Assembly (NCBI GenBank): GCA_030762935.1
Contig: CM060899.1
Coordinates: 11,137,001-11,201,000, forward strand
DNA: 64,000 nt
Reading direction: 5' to 3'
Source of the DNA: Hymenopus coronatus
Lineage: Eukaryota; Arthropoda; Insecta; Mantodea; Hymenopodidae
Shown: positions 43,327 through 53,798 of the stretch, in pieces
Numbering within the stretch: position 1 is the stretch's first letter
How the letters are laid out: each line of letters starts with the position of its first letter
Position numbers and translations under genes: made by a program
Notes under the pieces: generated by a model
What the model saw: the letters and a program-made list of their open reading frames with translations, nothing else
Databases searched by the model: none
Told to the model about the DNA's origin: nothing

Positions 43327-46300
43327 TACAGTCCCAGAGTGCTCCCTCTTCAAGGCTGGTCGTCAGAACCAGCACCATCATAACCACTAGACGATCCAGG
43401 TGCACTACTAGACCCTTATAGCCGCAGAGTGAGGTCACAGTGCTCTCTCTTCAAGGATGATCATCATTACCTGCACCATCAGAACAGCTAGACGATCCAG
43501 GTATACAACCAGACTCTTACAGCCACAGAATGTAGTCACAGTGCTCGATCTTCAAGGCTGGTCGTCAGGACCAGCACCATCATAACAAGCTAGATGCTCC
43601 AGGTGTACTACTAGACTCTTACAGCCACAGAAAGTAGTCACAGTTCTCCCTCTTCAAGGCTGGTCGTCAGGACCAGCACCATTATAACAAGCTAGATGAT
43701 CCAGATGTACCACTAGACTCTTACAGCCGCAGAAAGTAGTCACAGTTCTCCCTCTTCAAGGCTGGTCGTCAGAACCAGCACCGTCATAACGAGCTAGACG
43801 ATCCAGATGTACCACTAGACTCTTACAGCCGCAGAGTGTAGTCACAGTTCTCCCTCTTCAAGGCTGGTCGTCAGAACCAGCACCGTCATAACGAGCTAGA
43901 CGATCCAGATGTACTACTAGACTCTTACAGCCACAGAGTGTAGTCACAGTTCTCCCTCTTCAAGGCTGGTCGTCAGAACCAGCACCGTCATAACGAGCTA
44001 GACGATCCAGATGTACTACTAGACACTTACAGCCGCAGAGTGTAGTCACAGTTCTCCCTCTTCAAGGCTGGTCGTCAGAACCAGCACCGTCATAACGAGC
44101 TAGACGATCCAGATGTACCACTAGACTCTTACAGCCGCAGAAAGTAGTCACAGTTCTCCCTCTTCAAGGCTGGGCGTCAGAACCAGCACCGTCATAACGA
44201 GCTAGACGATCCAGATGTACCACTAGACTCTTACAGCCACAGAAAGTAGTCACAGTTCTCCCTCTTCAAGGCTGGTCGTCAGAACCAGCACCATTATAAC
44301 AAGCTAGATGATGCAGATGTACCACTAGACTCTTACAGCCACAGAAAGTAGTCACAGTTCTCCCTCTTCAAGGCTGGGCGTCAGAACCAGCACCGTCATA
44401 ACGAGCTAGACGATCCAGATGTACCACTAGACTCTTACAGCCACAGAAAGTAGTCACAGTTCTCCCTCTTCAAGCCTGGGCATCAGAACCAGCACCATTA
44501 TAACGAGCTAGACGATCCAGATGTACCACTAGACTCTTACAGCCGCAGAGTGTAGTCACAGTTCTCCCTCTTCAAGGCTGGTCGTCAGAACCAGCACCGT
44601 CATAACGAGCTAGACGATCCAGATGTACCACTAGACTCTTACAGCCGCAGAAAGTAGACACAGTTCTCCCTCTTCAAGGCTGGTCGTCAGAACCAGCACC
44701 GTCATAACGAGCTAGACGATCCAGATGTACCACTAGACTCTTACAGCCGCAGAGTGTAGTCACAGTTCTCCCTCTTCAAGGCTGGTCGTCAGAACCAGCA
44801 CCGTCATAACGAGCTAAACGATCCAGATGTACCACTAGACTCTTACAGCCACAGAGAGTAGTCACAGTTCTCCCTCTTCAAGCCTGGGCGTCAGAACCAG
44901 CACCGTCATAACGAGCTAGACGATCCAGATGTACCACTAGACTCTTACAGCCGCAATGTGTAGTCACAGTTCTCCCTCTTCAAGGGTGGTCGTCAGAACC
45001 AGCACCGTCATAACGAGCTAGACGATCCAGATGTACCACTAGACTCTTACAGCCACAGAAAGTAGTCACAGTTCTCCCTCTTCAAGGCTGGGCGTCAGAA
45101 CCAGCACCGTCATAACAAGCTTGATGATCCAGGTGTACCACTGGACTCTTACAGCCACAGAAAGTAGTCACAGCTCTCCCTCTTCAAGGCTGGTCGTCAG
45201 AACCAGTACCGTCATAACGAGCTAGACGATCCAGATGTACTACTAGACACTTACAGCCGCAGAGTGTAGTCACAGTTCTCCCTCTTCAAGGCTGGTCGTC
45301 AGAACCAGCACCGTCATAACGAGCTAGACGATCCAGATGTACTACTAGACTCTTACAGCCGCAGAGTGTAGTCACAGTTCTCCCTCTTCAAGCCTGGGCA
45401 TCAGAACCAGCACCGTCATAACGAGCTAGACGATCCAGATGTACTACTAGACTCTTACAGCCACAGAAAGTAGTCACAGTTCTCCCTCTTCAAGGCTGGG
45501 CATCAGAACCAGCACCGTCATAACGAGCTAGACGATCCAGATGTACTACTAGACTCTTACAGCCGCAGAGTGTAGTCACAGTTCTCCCTCTTCAAGCCTG
45601 GGCATCAGAACCAGCACCGTCATAACGAGCTAGACGATCCAGATGTACTACTAGACACTTACAGCCACAGAAAGTAGTCACAGTTCTCCCTCTTCAAGGC
45701 TGGGCGTCAGAACCAGCACCGTCATAACGAGCTAGACGATCCAGATGTACTACTAGACTCTTACAGCCACAGAAAGTAGTCACAGTTCTCCCTCTTCAAG
45801 GCTGGGCATCAGAACCAGCACCGTCATAACGAGCTAGACGATCCAGATGTACTACTAGACTCTTACAGCCGCAGAGTGTAGTCACAGTTCTCCCTCTTCA
45901 AGCCTGGGCATCAGAACCAGCACCGTCATAACGAGCTAGACGATCCAGATGTACTACTAGACTCTTACAGCCACAGAAAGTAGTCACAGTTCTCCCTCTT
46001 CAAGGCTGGGCGTCAGAACCAGCACCGTCATAACAAACTAGATGACCCAGATGTACTTCTAGACTCTTACTGTCGCAGAATGTAGTCACAGTGCTCCCTC
46101 TTCAAGGCTGGTCGTCAGGACCAGCACCATCAATACAAGCTAGATGATCCAGATGTACTTCTAGACTCTTACAGCCGCAGAATGTAGTCACAGTTCTCCC
46201 TCTTCAAGGCTGGTCGTCAGGACCAGCACCATCATAACAAGCTAGATGACGCAGATGTACCACTAGACTCTTACAGCCGCAGAGTGTAGTCACAGTGCTC

Positions 46301-46464
46301 CCTCTTCAAGGCTGGTCGTCAGGATCAGCACCATTATAACAAGCTTGATGATCCAGGTGTACTACTAGACTCTTACAGCCACAGAAAGTAGTCACAGTGC
46401 GCCCTCTTCAAGGCTGGTCCTCAGGACCAGCACCATCATAACAAGCTTGATGATCCAGGTGTAC
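43327..46464. repeat. 102-bp tandem satellite, about 31 copies
   Basis: Unit: CACAGTTCTCCCTCTTCAAG, GCTGGTCGTCAGAACCAGC, ACCGTCATAACGAGCTAGAC, GATCCAGATGTACCACTAGA, CTCTTACAGCCGCAGAGTGT AGT (102 bp). Inner units are nearly identical, outer ones (43327-43700 and 46020-46464) are diverged, as expected for unequal exchange in the middle. Diagnostic variants alternate (GCCGCAGAGTGTAG versus GCCACAGAAAGTAG; AAGCCTGGGCATC versus AAGGCTGGGCGTC), forming dimer-like blocks at 45350-46010. Each unit contains GCTGGT...ACCAGC, a potential hairpin. Stops occur in all six frames, so it is not coding. Confidence 0.95.
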
Positions 46465-46847
46465 CTGTCTCTTATCCTGGGGATGTATTAGCCCAGACAT
46501 ATTCAACCTTGGGTACTTGAAGACATAGCGGTAAATATAATGTTTCCTGAATAATCACAAAGTAACGAAAATATTTCAACCAGAGAGATTTGAACTACCT
46601 TACCGGTATACCTAATAACGATAACTTACAGTTGTGTTGTTTGTTTCAAACGCCGACAACAATAACAGTGTCCGAGAATGTACGTTAGTTAACTGTTAAT
46701 CTACCGAAAGTACAGTACTGAGTATATTTTCGTGACTGTTAGGTGCAGGTTCGTTTTCTTTACTCAAAGTTTCACATCTCATTCTTTGTATTTGTGATCT
46801 GTTGAATGTCTATTGTGATAGCCCACTGTTTTAGCTTTTGTTGTAGG
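46465..46847. other. Flank between satellite and hAT transposase
   Basis: Unassigned AT-rich sequence. It should hold the hAT 5' terminal repeat, but no sequence matching the complement of the 3' candidate (CAGTGATTTTCAACC) was seen. Confidence 0.4.
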
Positions 46848-48545
46848 ATGGATAAGTTCGTTATAAGAGGAAAACTTAAGCTCAGTAAAATAAGAGATAG
46901 TGCCGATAATGTTGAACCACCGCAAGTGAAAATTGCGACAACGCTTGTTCCCCCACGGAACATTGGTGAAAATAGTGTTGAAGTGGAACCATCTACGATC
47001 AAGTCGAAAAACCCGAGAAATTTGAAATACAGATATTCAGTGAAGCTTACATTAAATACGGATTCGTGCAAAATATGTGATCCACCTCTTCCCCTCGGCA
47101 TTATTTGCAACCAAACTCTGTCGAATAATTCTGCGAAACCATCCCTATTTCAGAGACATTTGGTAACCAATCACGGGGAATGCAAAGACAAGTCAGTCAA
47201 ATTTTTCCGGCACAAAGCACAAAATTTGAATAAAAACTCAAATGTGATTCATAGTTTTACAAAATCAACTAAGGTGACACTGTATGAGTTAGCGTTGCTA
47301 GTTGCAAAAAATAAATTACCTTATACAGCAGTTAAATCTCTTATTAATCCTGGTTCTTTGATTCTAGCAGATAAAATGCTTTCCAAAGATTCCGCCAAAG
47401 TTTGATGAAACATTAGGATGTAAACAATTACCAGAATACACGAGGAAGGATATTTTTAAAATTCTTGAGAGTTAAAATTAAAGTTATCATGGGACTGGTG
47501 CGTAAGTTTGTCTATAGATGGTGCTCCTTCATTGACAGGTTAAAAAAGAAAAGAAGAATAAAAAGCGGTCATATTGCTCGTATTCGAGAAATTAACCCCA
47601 AAATAATTTGGCAACATTGTGTTATCCACAGAGAGAATTTGGTAGGGGGGGGGAAACTCCTGATTTACACGAAATATTGAACACTGCTATAAAAGTAGTC
47701 AATGTAATAAACATTTATTGAGCAGACAGGAGTTCAGTTCACGTGACTTTAAGGAGATGGGAGCTACGTAGACTCAATTGTTTTTGCATACTCAGGTCCG
47801 CTGGTTATCACGAAGACACGTATTGACTGAAAAATGTTTTCTTACAAAATTAAAATCCGATGTGGTGAAGCATTTTGAAGATGAAGAGTGGATTTGCCAA
47901 TTAGCTTATCTGACGGATATATTCAACAAATTTAATGAGCTTAATCTTAAACTCCAAGGTTTTGACAAAACCATTCTTAAAGCTTATGAGAAAATAAAGT
48001 GGTTTTATCAGAAAGTTTTATTTTGGATTGAATGCGTTTATAAAGGGGATATTGGAGGTATTTCAACTCTTTTGGATCATAGTGAACAAAATGAAGTTAG
48101 TATTGCTGATGGACTTTTGAAAATAATCAAATTCCACCTACAAAATCTCAGGTTACAGCTTTTAAAATGCTTCCCAGAAATCGAGAAAGACGATATTACA
48201 CTAGAATGGGTTACAAATCCATTCTGCACCACCGCCATCAAGTTCTCTGATCCTTCCGTAAAATTACAAGACAATCTTTTGGAAATGTCCTTTGACATTT
48301 CACTGAAAATAAAATTAAAAAACATGCAAATTTGTGATTGCTGGTGTTACGCAGGCAAAGAGTACACTGAACTTAAGTGACTGTGTCATTGCATGCCTTC
48401 TTCCATTACCTTCAACTTATCTGTGTGAGCAGGGTTTCTCTGCATTGGCAGCAATCAAAACATCGTTTGAATCCAGAATCCCAATTGATACTCGCACTAA
48501 CGAGGATTCAGCCACGAACAAAGGAGCTGGTGTCCAGAAAACAGG
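46848..48545 (+). pseudogene. hAT-family transposase, ZBED5-like, pseudogene
   Basis: Start chosen at ATG 46848 (MDKFVIRGKLKLSKI), the usual beginning of this group, rather than an upstream in-frame ATG at 46806. A BED-type zinc finger follows: CKICDPPLPLGIICNQTL, KPSLFQRHLVTNHGEC (47068-47190). Then ASYELALLVAKNKLPYT-like codons (47285-47325). After a frameshift at 47404 about 150 codons of the core, including the first catalytic Asp region, are missing. CVSLSIDGAPSLTG (47500-47540) holds the second Asp position, IIWQHCVIHRENL (47605-47640), HTQVRWLSRRHVLTEK (47785-47830), DEEWICQLAYLTDIFNKFNELNLKLQG (47880-47960) and the C-terminal dimerisation segment LLPLPSTYLCEQGFSALAAIKTSFESRI (48390-48485). 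Not functional. Confidence 0.87.
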
Positions 48546-48813
48546 CTCACCCATCTCATTAACAGGTCAGAAACGTATATAACTTAACACAATTTTGTGT
48601 ATGTGCTATCTGCAACGTATTTACATAGCCCCCGTATTTATTTTTTACATTTAAGGCATAACCCTCCTTTCTGTAATATTTAATACATTGTAAATGTTAG
48701 AATCTATTTTAGATGTGGTTACGTATAATTTAAATTAGAAAAAAACTACAGGACTAGGCCTAGGAGCACAGGCTGAGATGGAAGATTGTCAGTTGGGGTA
48801 CGCGGAGAAAATA

Positions 48814-48828
48814 GGTTGAAAATCACTG
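48814..48828 (+). repeat. Candidate 3' terminal repeat of the hAT element
   Basis: GGTTGAAAATCACTG preceded by GGGGTACGCGGAGAA at 48796. The complement CAGTGATTTTCAACC is the form expected of a hAT terminal inverted repeat. The matching 5' repeat and an 8-bp target duplication were not identified. Confidence 0.6.
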
Positions 48829-48929
48829 CATTAGACTATATCATTCATCCTCTTCAACACGAGGTGGATTTCAGCTCCACAAATAAAGTTCACACTCTTT
48901 TTAGAATATGTCTACACAAGTAAAGCTAT

Positions 48930-49650
48930 AGTTGTTAGAGCTTGGGGCAGTCAATATACCTTGGTCCGGAGATGGCAATATAGCCATACCAAATCGCTCT
49001 GCTAGAAATCTTGGGTGCTGGCCATCCAGTCGTACTGGGTCCTCGATATCCGGAGGTGTTGACGCGTAACTGTCATGCATGTTGTGAAGCTGGTATACAA
49101 AGTATTGCAAGTCGTCGACCGCTTGCTGTTTTGACGCAGAAGTTTCAAACATCAGGTCACATGTTAGTCGCAGCTCCTCGCGAAATATCAAACTGGCTGC
49201 TATCAACCCCTGGTTTCATGGGTTAAAGAGTGGTACGCCAGTAACAAAAGTAACACCCTCACATCCCAATCTCTCGGGTGATTGGCAACAGTTTCTCAAA
49301 TGTCCTTCTAGAGTTCTGCTATATCCCTTAACCATGCTGTCTGACTGTGGGTGTAGTGCGAATCTTGTGCACAGCAAGTCGCCCCAGTGTCTCTGTTATC
49401 AGGTTAGACTCGAAATTCGTGCCCTGATCACTGTGTAGCTCCAACAGTACCCTATAGCGACAAAACAGTTCTTCTACGAGACACTTCTTAGCCTCCTTGT
49501 TAGGGACGAAGTAAATCTCCAGCCAGTTGAAGTAATATATGGCGACCAACAAACACTTGTTGCTTCTGTCTAACACAGGGAATGAACCAGCTGCATCAAT
49601 GGCTCTACACCCAAACAGGTGCTGCCATGTTATATTGCTGCAAACAACAC
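48930..49650 (-). pseudogene. Ty3/gypsy integrase core and C-terminus
   Basis: Minus strand: AIDAAGSFPVLDRSNKCLLVAIYYFNWLEIYFVPNKEA (49480-49600) is the first part of the integrase core (Asp to Tyr in the AxDYF motif), then LELHSDQGTNFES (49400-49445) with the second catalytic Asp, GRLAVHKIRTTP (49345-49380). After a frame break: SRTLEGHLRNCCQSPERLGCE (49265-49320) with the region of the third catalytic Glu degraded, ASLIFREELRLTCDLMFETSA (49130-49200), DDLQYFVYQLHNMHDSYA (49065-49120). In the family the enzyme joins retroviral-like cDNA to target DNA. Confidence 0.85.
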
Positions 49651-49880
49651 AGGCTTCTGGTAGTGGACTGCGACTTACCCCTGTCTGACACAGGGAATGA
49701 ACTAGTAACATAAAGGGCTTTGCATCCAAACTGGTGCTCCCCTGTTACACTGTTGCCTGGCTTCTAGTAATGGACTGCAACTTGCCCCTGTCTGACACGC
49801 GGAATGGACCAGCTATATCATTGACTATACATCCAAACAAGTGCCCCCATGTTAGCTGCTGCATGCGACCGCGGCTTCTG
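49560..49880 (-). repeat. Three diverged ~106-114-bp tandem repeats in the integrase region
   Basis: The phrase TGTCTxACACxxGGAATGxAC recurs at ~49566, ~49683 and ~49789, each followed by an ATCCAAACxxGTGC stretch, GTTAxxxTGxTGC and GGCTTCTxxTAxTGG. The array duplicates the segment coding CRAIDAAGSFPVLDRSN and its upstream neighbour, and the units are ~75-80 percent alike by eye. Confidence 0.78.
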
Positions 49881-49892
49881 TTAGTGGGTTGT

Positions 49893-50106
49893 ATGTAGCT
49901 ACATCTTAGCCGAGTGGTTAGACCACTCGCCTCTCACTAAGGTCCGGGGTTCGATCCCAGCGACCACATATAGTAGACGAGGCGGGTTGTCTGGTTTCTC
50001 CTGCCTTAGCATTCAACTGTTGCTCTATCTTCCTTCCTTATACAATCAGTGTCATTACCTGTAGTGCCAGAGTAGTAAAACGGATGTAAAACACACAAAC
50101 ACAAAA
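49893..50106 (+). mobile_element. tRNA-derived SINE T1 with imperfect target duplication
   Basis: ATCTTAGCCGAGTGGTTAGA, CCACTCGCCTCTCACTAAGG, then CGGGGTTCGATCCCAGCG: A box TTAGCCGAGTGG and B box GGTTCGATCCC at tRNA spacing with an extra-arm-like segment. A ~135-bp body follows, ending CACACAAACACAAAA. Flanks AGTGGGTTGT (49883-49892) and AGTGGACTGT (50107-50116) are a 10-bp duplication with two differences. Unlike SINE family S. Whether the head is a tRNA-Ser or -Leu relative is not decidable by eye. Confidence 0.75.
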
Positions 50107-50239
50107 AGTGGACTGTGACTTAGCGCAAACACATGACATTGGTGGCATAATCTCTCAGAATCTGTCCGTAATCTCAGGCAGTAGTACTGTTGAGGAGCTT
50201 ATCGATGATTCAGTTGGATCTCATGTGTCCTCCTAAAGT

Positions 50240-50430
50240 TTTTGATGTGCTTCCTCCAGGACTTCCGAGACCTTGCTCTAAAGGAAGCTTAGCCCAATGG
50301 GACTCATTGAAGATGAAAGAAGGACTATGCTTCAGAGTATGGGAGTCAAATAATGGGAAGACCCATACAGAGCAGCTAAGTTTCCTTATACACACTACTC
50401 CTGAGTGCGATGTTTTACTAACTCAGTAGT
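50240..50430 (+). pseudogene. Ty3/gypsy RNase H-integrase spacer fragment, inverted
   Basis: The + strand reads AQWDSLKMKEGLCFRVWESNNG then TEQLSFLIHTTPECDVLLTQ, resembling the segment just before the integrase zinc finger of gypsy elements (QWxSLxxxxGxLxRxWE). All other gypsy domains here are on the minus strand, so this ~190-bp piece has been inverted. It sits between the RNase H and integrase parts, its normal place. Confidence 0.65.
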
Positions 50431-50447
50431 CCCTGCCTCTACTTCTC

Positions 50448-51272
50448 TTAGAAAAGGCCCAAGTCAACGTCCATCTGCTGCTCCTTCCTCAAACCGCTAC
50501 CCTTCCAGCTGTAGTCACTGCCGAAATAACACGGACAGCTTGGCACTCCCTTTTGCCTCAATTTTCTTGCAATAACTGTACTTCTCTGGTCAGGCTTGTC
50601 ATGACATGGCATCCGCATTGTTGGGCTGCTCACTTTCAGAAGTTCTGATGTGAAATTGTACTCCTGCAGCCTCTGGACCCAACGGGCTGCCTCCAGGTTC
50701 TTGTAGCTCAACAGCTAGGTGAGGGCGGAGTGGTCAGACCACAGATGGAATGGCTAACTATACAGGTACTTGTGTAAATCTCCAGGTTCTTGAAGCTCCA
50801 CAGCTAGGAGAGGGCGGAATGGTCAGACCACAGGTGGAATGGCTGCCCATACAGGTATACTTGTGGAAATCTCCAGTTCCTTCACCACAGCCAGAAACTC
50901 TCACCATGTATCGCAGTTCTTTTCTGCCTTGGACAGCGTCTTGCTGGAGTGGGTTATAACACAGCCCTTGCCATCCTGGGCCTAGAATAGATGCCTCTAA
51001 TGCCGGTATCACTGGCATTGAGTCCACAATAGCCTCTACCAGAATGTAGAAATCCTAAAATAGGCACACCGCATTGTGCTTATTTAAGCTACTAGAACTC
51101 GCTGTCTCATTATCTGACGAGTAAGGAAGGTGTTCTTCAATCAGATGAGTGAGGGGTTTCGGGAAGCTAGAGAAGCCTCTGACCAATCGGCAGTAGTAGC
51201 TGCATCTGGCCAGGAAACATCGCAACTATGGTTTATCTTTAGAGTGAGGCCAATCTCTTACTGCTCAAATAA
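50448..51272 (-). pseudogene. Ty3/gypsy RT end and RNase H
   Basis: Minus strand: FLARCSYYCRLVRGFSSFPKPLTHLI (51140-51225) is the RT connection (FLGLCSYYRRFV motif). Then ALEASILGPGWQG (50975-51010) and YMVRVSGCGEGTGDFHKYTCMG (50850-50920), a variant of the RNase H segment with most acidic residues lost. After an ~85-bp local duplication (50706-50880) comes LSYKNLEAARWVQRLQEYNFTSELLK (50635-50711), the end of RNase H, and a Cys-rich tail to 50448. A domain needed to remove template RNA; broken here. Confidence 0.8.
50700..50880. repeat. ~82-bp tandem duplication in the gypsy RNase H region
   Basis: GAGGGCGGAxTGGTCAGACC and ACAGxTGGAATGGCTxxCxA occur at ~50721-50762 and ~50810-50852, with CAACAGCTAGG / CCACAGCTAGG before and AAATCTCC after each. 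Confidence 0.85.
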
Positions 51273-52710
51273 TATGATGATGATTGGTGTTTAGGGGCGC
51301 TCGACTGCTGTGGCCATAAGCGCCATTATAAAAACGATGTCTAATAAAAACAATGTTGAATAAATACACCACTGCTAGAACCCACGTAATATTAAAATGA
51401 TAAAAGAAAAGGGTTGGTTATAAAATCAGGGGAACAAAACTAATGGCGAAAGTCACAGATCAACCCAGAACTGAATAACAAATGGAGCAACCATGGTGGT
51501 AATGATGACCAAACACCTGGGTCAAACGAACTACGGAGACATGCTTCCATTAAAAACTCTCTGGATAAAAAAAATTCTAGATTCTTATTGGGAAAGTCAT
51601 CCGAGATAAATGACATAAAACCTTCTCTACCACTCTGTGGTCATTGGCAAGAGCCTCCTCAAGGGAGGCCGCCAGCTGCTAGAGGAAGGCACTCTATCAG
51701 CACATGCCGTACAGACGTCATTCCACAGAGCGGGCAGATAGGAGCCGGTTCTTTACTTAAAATGTGGCTATGCGTAAAAATACAATGACCGATCCCCAAA
51801 CGAGCCAATATCACCTCCCGGCGAGATATTCAAGAGGTTACCCAGTTTACAGGGAGATCTTTAACTTCCCTGAGTTTGTTCAAGCGGAGAGAGGATCACT
51901 CGCCATACCAGCACGAAAGCTCTGCCTTCCGCATAATAAGCCGGAAGTCCGCCAAGGTCATAAGAGGGATCAGGGTACTGGGCTGCGTTGCTGCCGTCTT
52001 AGCTGCCAAATCCGGCAGTTCATTTCCGGGCAGGCCGACGTGACCAAGCATCCATGCACACTCCACATTTACACCGGAAGTGTGCAAAATGTGGAGGAGG
52101 TCCTGGATGCCCTGCACGACAGGATGGTGATGGTACAAATTGCGAACGCTCTGAAGGGCACTAAGGGAATCGCTCATAATGAGGCACTCGCACAAATTCC
52201 GACGGCGAACGTACAAATGGATCGATAGATGGCATGTAGTTCAGCATTATAAATGGATGTGCTACTATGCAAGCTAAAAGTATGTGTTTCGGTCTCAGTA
52301 ACAAAGACACATCCAACACCGTCGACGCACTTCCTGCCGTCGGTGTATATATATATAGATGCGGCCACTGTATTGGAATAAAAATTCCAAAAGAGCAAGT
52401 ACGAATACTAGATAAGGCATTGCAGATTTCTCGTACACCGTCATCCCGAGATCTACGTGGGATGTAGCAAGGGGGTATACCCTCTCTCCGTTGGAAAACA
52501 TGCGAGAAAGTGCGATATCGTGTTTCCAAAGGAGCTCGCGAAAACGGAAACCAGCACGTCTGGGACTAAGTGACAACTTTCCGTATCGTTCGTCTAGTAC
52601 AGTATTAAAAACGAGTAAACGTTGGATGCTGCGAAGCCCACAGCCATAATTACCCAACAGCACATCACGCCAACATTGCAAAGCGGGTTCTGCCGAATCG
52701 ACGTAGAGGC
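51273..52710 (-). mobile_element. Family-B LINE copy B10 (3' end to RT thumb), inserted in gypsy RT
   Basis: Minus strand: 5'-truncated at ~52710 in the codons for ASLYVDSAEPAL, RT thumb MQCWRDVLLGNYGCGLRS (52625-52681), RFRELLWKHDIALSRM (52500-52545), RNase H YIYIxTDGRKCVDGVGCVFVTETE (52290-52350), LIMSDSLSALQSVRNLYHHHPVVQG (52110-52185), CAWMLGHVGLPGNELPDLAAKTAA (52000-52075), then Cys region and 3'UTR. The terminal stem-loop at 51298-51331 is the best paired of all copies (GGCGCT with AGCGCC) and the tail is at 51273-51288. Frame breaks at the RNase H start and after 51900. Confidence 0.83.
51896..52420 (-). pseudogene. Family-B RNase H domain of copy B10
   Basis: Two overlapping open pieces cover the domain. 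The first has YTDGRKCVDGVGC (first Asp present) and STSIYNAELHAIYRSI with the Glu motif AELHA. The second has RRRNLCECLIMSDSLSALQSV (Asp present) and GHVGLPGNELPDLAAK (His, Asn, Asp present). A single frame change near 52200 separates them, so all the RNase H active-site residues survive. Confidence 0.78.
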
Positions 52711-52999
52711 TAACTGGACCTTGGATATATTAAGTTACCAATCCTTCGCTGAAGATATACTATCATGGGCTAAGTAGATGCCAGTTCCTCAATAGTTGTA
52801 AAACAGTCAAATGGTCGGCAGCCCATTTCAGTACATCTTTTAGGCGGGGCCAAGATCCTGTGAGTACGCTGGCTGGTCTGATCCGTCACATGCTACTGGC
52901 TCGCACTTCCCTAAATATGTCGTGGCCTGAATGTCCTGAGCAGTGTCCAATAGGTTCAGTAGCTTTAAGGAAACTTCTTCCCCACAAGACAAAAATGCC

Positions 53000-53320
53000 C
53001 AGACAACACTTTTAACTGTTCCATGTCTGCTGACACTCCAGGTGCACCATCACCACCTCGGCCGAGTTATGATTTTCCCGGTCGAAATCGATCGTCACCT
53101 TGTGGCTGTTGAGGGCATCTAGTCCTGATTTCACATTCTCGGCTATCCTTGTAACAAATACACATATGCTCACAATACTCCGCCCCAATGTTGACTCCAA
53201 CAGGGCCTCCTTCTCCACAGGTAAATTGGCGCCTTACATGGTCCGGAGTTGGTAAGGCCGATTAGGTGTTCGTGTAGGCACACCCTATCCTCAGGTCTTG
53301 CCTTATAGTCGCGGCTGCAC
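53000..53320 (-). pseudogene. Ty3/gypsy protease region
   Basis: Minus strand ESTLGRSIVSICVFVTRIAENVKSGLDALNSHKVTIDFDREN (53085-53205) matches the second half of a gypsy protease (GxDxLxxxxxxIDF). The catalytic DTGA segment should lie just before, around 53290-53340, where FTGAAATIRQDL can be read (Asp-Ser/Thr-Gly replaced by Phe-Thr-Gly). Confidence 0.65.
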
Positions 53321-53459
53321 CTGTGAATACTAATACATGGTACAGCTTCCCATCGCGATTAGGCTGTCGTTCACTCTTCTGCCTGGGAGATATAGCGTCA
53401 CTCGTTGAGGTGATGAGTGCCTATGCATTGTATTCCGCCTGCTGGTTGTCTTTGACGTG

Positions 53460-53510
53460 AGCAGTCTCTTGACACGTGTCATGACTTGCCACACTCCCAA
53501 CACATACCAC
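53460..53510 (-). pseudogene. Ty3/gypsy nucleocapsid CCHC zinc knuckle
   Basis: Minus strand gives CWECGKS, a TGA stop, then HVSRDC: the CX2CX4HX4C pattern with the fourth spacer residue replaced by a stop. Position between capsid and protease agrees with gag order. Confidence 0.7.
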
Positions 53511-53572
53511 TGAACGTCAATGTATCAAGGTTATCTCTCTGTCTCTATTGTAGCGAATACTCCTCTTCGAGG

Positions 53573-53798
53573 TGGAGAACGATGGATTATTTCGCGCGTA
53601 AACATACTTCGGAAGGAAGTAAAGCCGTTGGTGCCGTGTCCTAGATTTACGGCACATAAAAGAACCTCAAGCAAGCCTGATAAGAGAGGCCTCTGAGCAA
53701 GATAAAGCGGTCGTTCACGTCCAGTATAGAATGGGACGCTGAGAACCACAGCAGGTAAAGAACGTCCATAAATAAAACCCCATTTACATTTTTACATT
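53573..53798 (+). mobile_element. SINE copy S3, head-truncated, in the gypsy gag
   Basis: Matches S1 and S2 from TGGAGAACGATGGATT onward but lacks the tRNA-like head. It ends CATAAATAAAACCCCATTTA. Flanking TCTTCGAGG occurs at 53564-53572 and 53799-53807, a 9-bp duplication. The body is complete: TTCGGAAGGAAGTAAAGCC, CTAGATTTACGGCACATAAA, AAAGCGGTCGTTCACGTCCA. Confidence 0.87.

Noticed and set aside
43327..46464. CRISPR array
   Set aside because: Units are contiguous 102-bp repeats without unique spacers, in a eukaryotic genome; it is a tandem satellite.
46848..48545. Domesticated ZBED5-like host gene
   Set aside because: Frameshifts, missing core and a nearby hAT-type terminal repeat indicate a dead transposon.
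49905..49972. Functional tRNA gene
   Set aside because: A and B boxes are good, but the sequence is the head of a ~214-bp unit with an A-rich end and flanking duplication, so a SINE.
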